Shown piece by piece: positions 14,322 to 15,154 of a stretch of 15,154 nucleotides of DNA. A program made the translations under genes and the position numbers. Location of the stretch: assembly GCA_030683195.1 (NCBI GenBank), contig JAUXQA010000424.1, positions 1-15,154 of the forward strand, in the 5' to 3' direction. The number at the start of each line of letters is the position of its first letter. Within the stretch, counting starts at the first letter, position 1. Source of the DNA: Rhodoferax sp. Its GTDB lineage: Bacteria; Pseudomonadota; Gammaproteobacteria; Burkholderiales; Burkholderiaceae_C. The notes below the pieces were generated by a model that searched no databases, had not been told where the DNA came from, and was given only the letters and a program-made list of their open reading frames with translations.

Positions 14322-15154
14322 TCAGGATTGAGGTAGGTAATGTCCGCGCAAGGTGTCAATCAATGAGCGGGCATAGGCCGGCAGTTTGTTCCGGTCACGC
14401 ACCAGGATATGGCGCTCGCGCACGCTCCAGGGGTCGCTGAGTTCAATCAGGGCCAAGCCCATGCTCTCACGGTTGCGCCGTGCGGCGCTCTCCGGCACGA
14501 TGCCCACCCCAACGCCCGCGCCGATCATGCGGCACATGGCATCGAAGCTGGAGAGCTGGATGCGCAGCTTGAGCGGGCGACCCAGTTTTTGGGTGGCCTG
14601 CGTTAGGAAGGTTTGTAGCGTGCTGCCTTGCTGCATGGCTACAGCGTCTTCATCCAGCGTGTCGGCAAAGGCAATTATTTTCTGACTGGCGAAGGGGTGC
14701 GCCTTGGCAGTTACCAGCATCAGTCGGTCGGTGCTGAAGTGGATGGTCTGCAGACCCAAGGTGTCCACCTGGCCCGCCACGATGCCGATGTCGGCCCGAC
14801 CATCCAGTACGCCGCGCGCGATATCTGCGTTCGGTTTTTCCTGAAGATCCACGTTCACGCGTGGGTTGGCAGACAGGAAGCCCGGCAGAATTTCGGGAAG
14901 AAAATCCGTGACTGCCGTGGTGTTGGCAAAAACGCGCACATGGCCTCGCAAGCCGCCGCCGTACTCTTGTAGATCCATGCGCAAGTGGTCCACCTGGCGC
15001 AGAACGCCTCGGGCATGGTGCAAGAAGGCCTCGCCCGGCGGCGTCAGGCGCACGCCTCGGGCCTCCCGGTACAGCAGGGCCTGGCCTGATTGGGCCTCCA
15101 GTGATTTGATTCGGGTACTGGCGGCGGCCAGCGACAGGTGCTGGCGTTGGGCGG
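14322..15154 (-). CDS. LysR-family transcriptional regulator, N-terminus outside the window
   Basis: The reading frame stays open to the right edge, giving about 276 residues of a regulator whose family usually has about 300; roughly the first 20 residues lie beyond the window. At the edge the frame reads LSLAAASTRIKSLE, the second half of the LysR winged helix-turn-helix, followed by YREARGVRLTPPGE, the wing typical of the family. An inner GTG at 15053 is therefore not the real start. The remaining part is the two-lobed effector-binding domain, with ADIGIVAG and the closing GAGVGVGIVPE. LysR proteins bind a small molecule and usually control a divergent neighbour, which here would be off the window. 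Whether it controls the acid-catabolic genes cannot be told. Confidence 0.92.
   Translation of the reverse strand, partial: AQRQHLSLAAASTRIKSLEAQSGQALLYREARGVRLTPPGEAFLHHARGVLRQVDHLRMDLQEYGGGLRGHVRVFANTTAVTDFLPEILPGFLSANPRVNVDLQEKPNADIARGVLDGRADIGIVAGQVDTLGLQTIHFSTDRLMLVTAKAHPFASQKIIAFADTLDEDAVAMQQGSTLQTFLTQATQKLGRPLKLRIQLSSFDAMCRMIGAGVGVGIVPESAARRNRESMGLALIELSDPWSVRERHILVRDRNKLPAYARSLIDTLRGHYLPQS

Noticed and set aside
14089..14331. 80-codon plus-strand frame (TTG start) between the OmpA-family and LysR genes
   Set aside because: It overlaps both neighbouring genes at its ends, has a rare start codon without a properly spaced ribosome-binding site, and its product has no recognisable domain.
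15051..15053. GTG as start of the LysR gene
   Set aside because: The frame stays open upstream and encodes the helix-turn-helix second half and the wing, so the true start is beyond the window edge.

Overview
The window reads as chromosome of a GC-rich betaproteobacterium, most likely a member of the Comamonadaceae (Rhodoferax/Polaromonas/Acidovorax-like). Three things suggest this: three Bug/TctC-type solute receptors in one stretch, Shine-Dalgarno sites of the AGGAGACA type, and an intergenic element at about 2516-2578 that resembles a repeat I recall from Comamonadaceae genomes. The genus is an inference. The window holds 13 protein genes, one of them cut by the right edge. I see no tRNA, rRNA, CRISPR array, transposase or prophage gene.

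Region 1 (10-8830, all + strand) is a long catabolic gene run. Its order is: an SDR-family 3-hydroxyacyl-CoA-type dehydrogenase, a DUF35 Zn-ribbon/OB-fold protein, a thiolase-fold (SCP2/Ltp-like) protein lacking the usual catalytic cysteine, an acyl-CoA dehydrogenase, a Bug receptor, a nitronate-monooxygenase-like FMN protein, a PaaI-type hotdog thioesterase, a second Bug receptor and an AMP-forming acyl-CoA ligase. Several junctions are 4-base ATGA overlaps, so parts of the run are probably translationally coupled. The run begins before the window, because only the ribosome-binding site of the first gene is visible.

Region 2 (8787-12039) holds a second, smaller set with the same parts. A thioesterase and an acyl-CoA ligase are coupled on the minus strand. 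They diverge from a third Bug receptor on the plus strand across a 236-base intergenic region rich in palindromes. The minus-strand thioesterase overlaps the end of the plus-strand ligase by 44 bases, tail to tail.

Region 3 (12040-15154) looks functionally unrelated. It has a 664-residue outer-membrane protein with an N-terminal beta-barrel-like region, an OmpA peptidoglycan-binding domain and two C-terminal cadherin/Ig-like repeats, followed by a LysR-type regulator whose N-terminus lies beyond the right edge.

Putting regions 1 and 2 together, the likely job is capture of one or more carboxylic acids by periplasmic Bug receptors, CoA activation by the ligases, alpha-beta dehydrogenation, beta-hydroxy oxidation, and carbon-carbon cleavage by the DUF35/thiolase-fold pair, with thioesterases releasing stalled CoA esters. 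No enoyl-CoA hydratase and no TctA/TctB membrane transporter is present in the window. The substrate cannot be read from the sequence. The most interesting leads are the possible retro-aldolase nature of the DUF35/thiolase pair and the unusual domain order of the OmpA-family protein.
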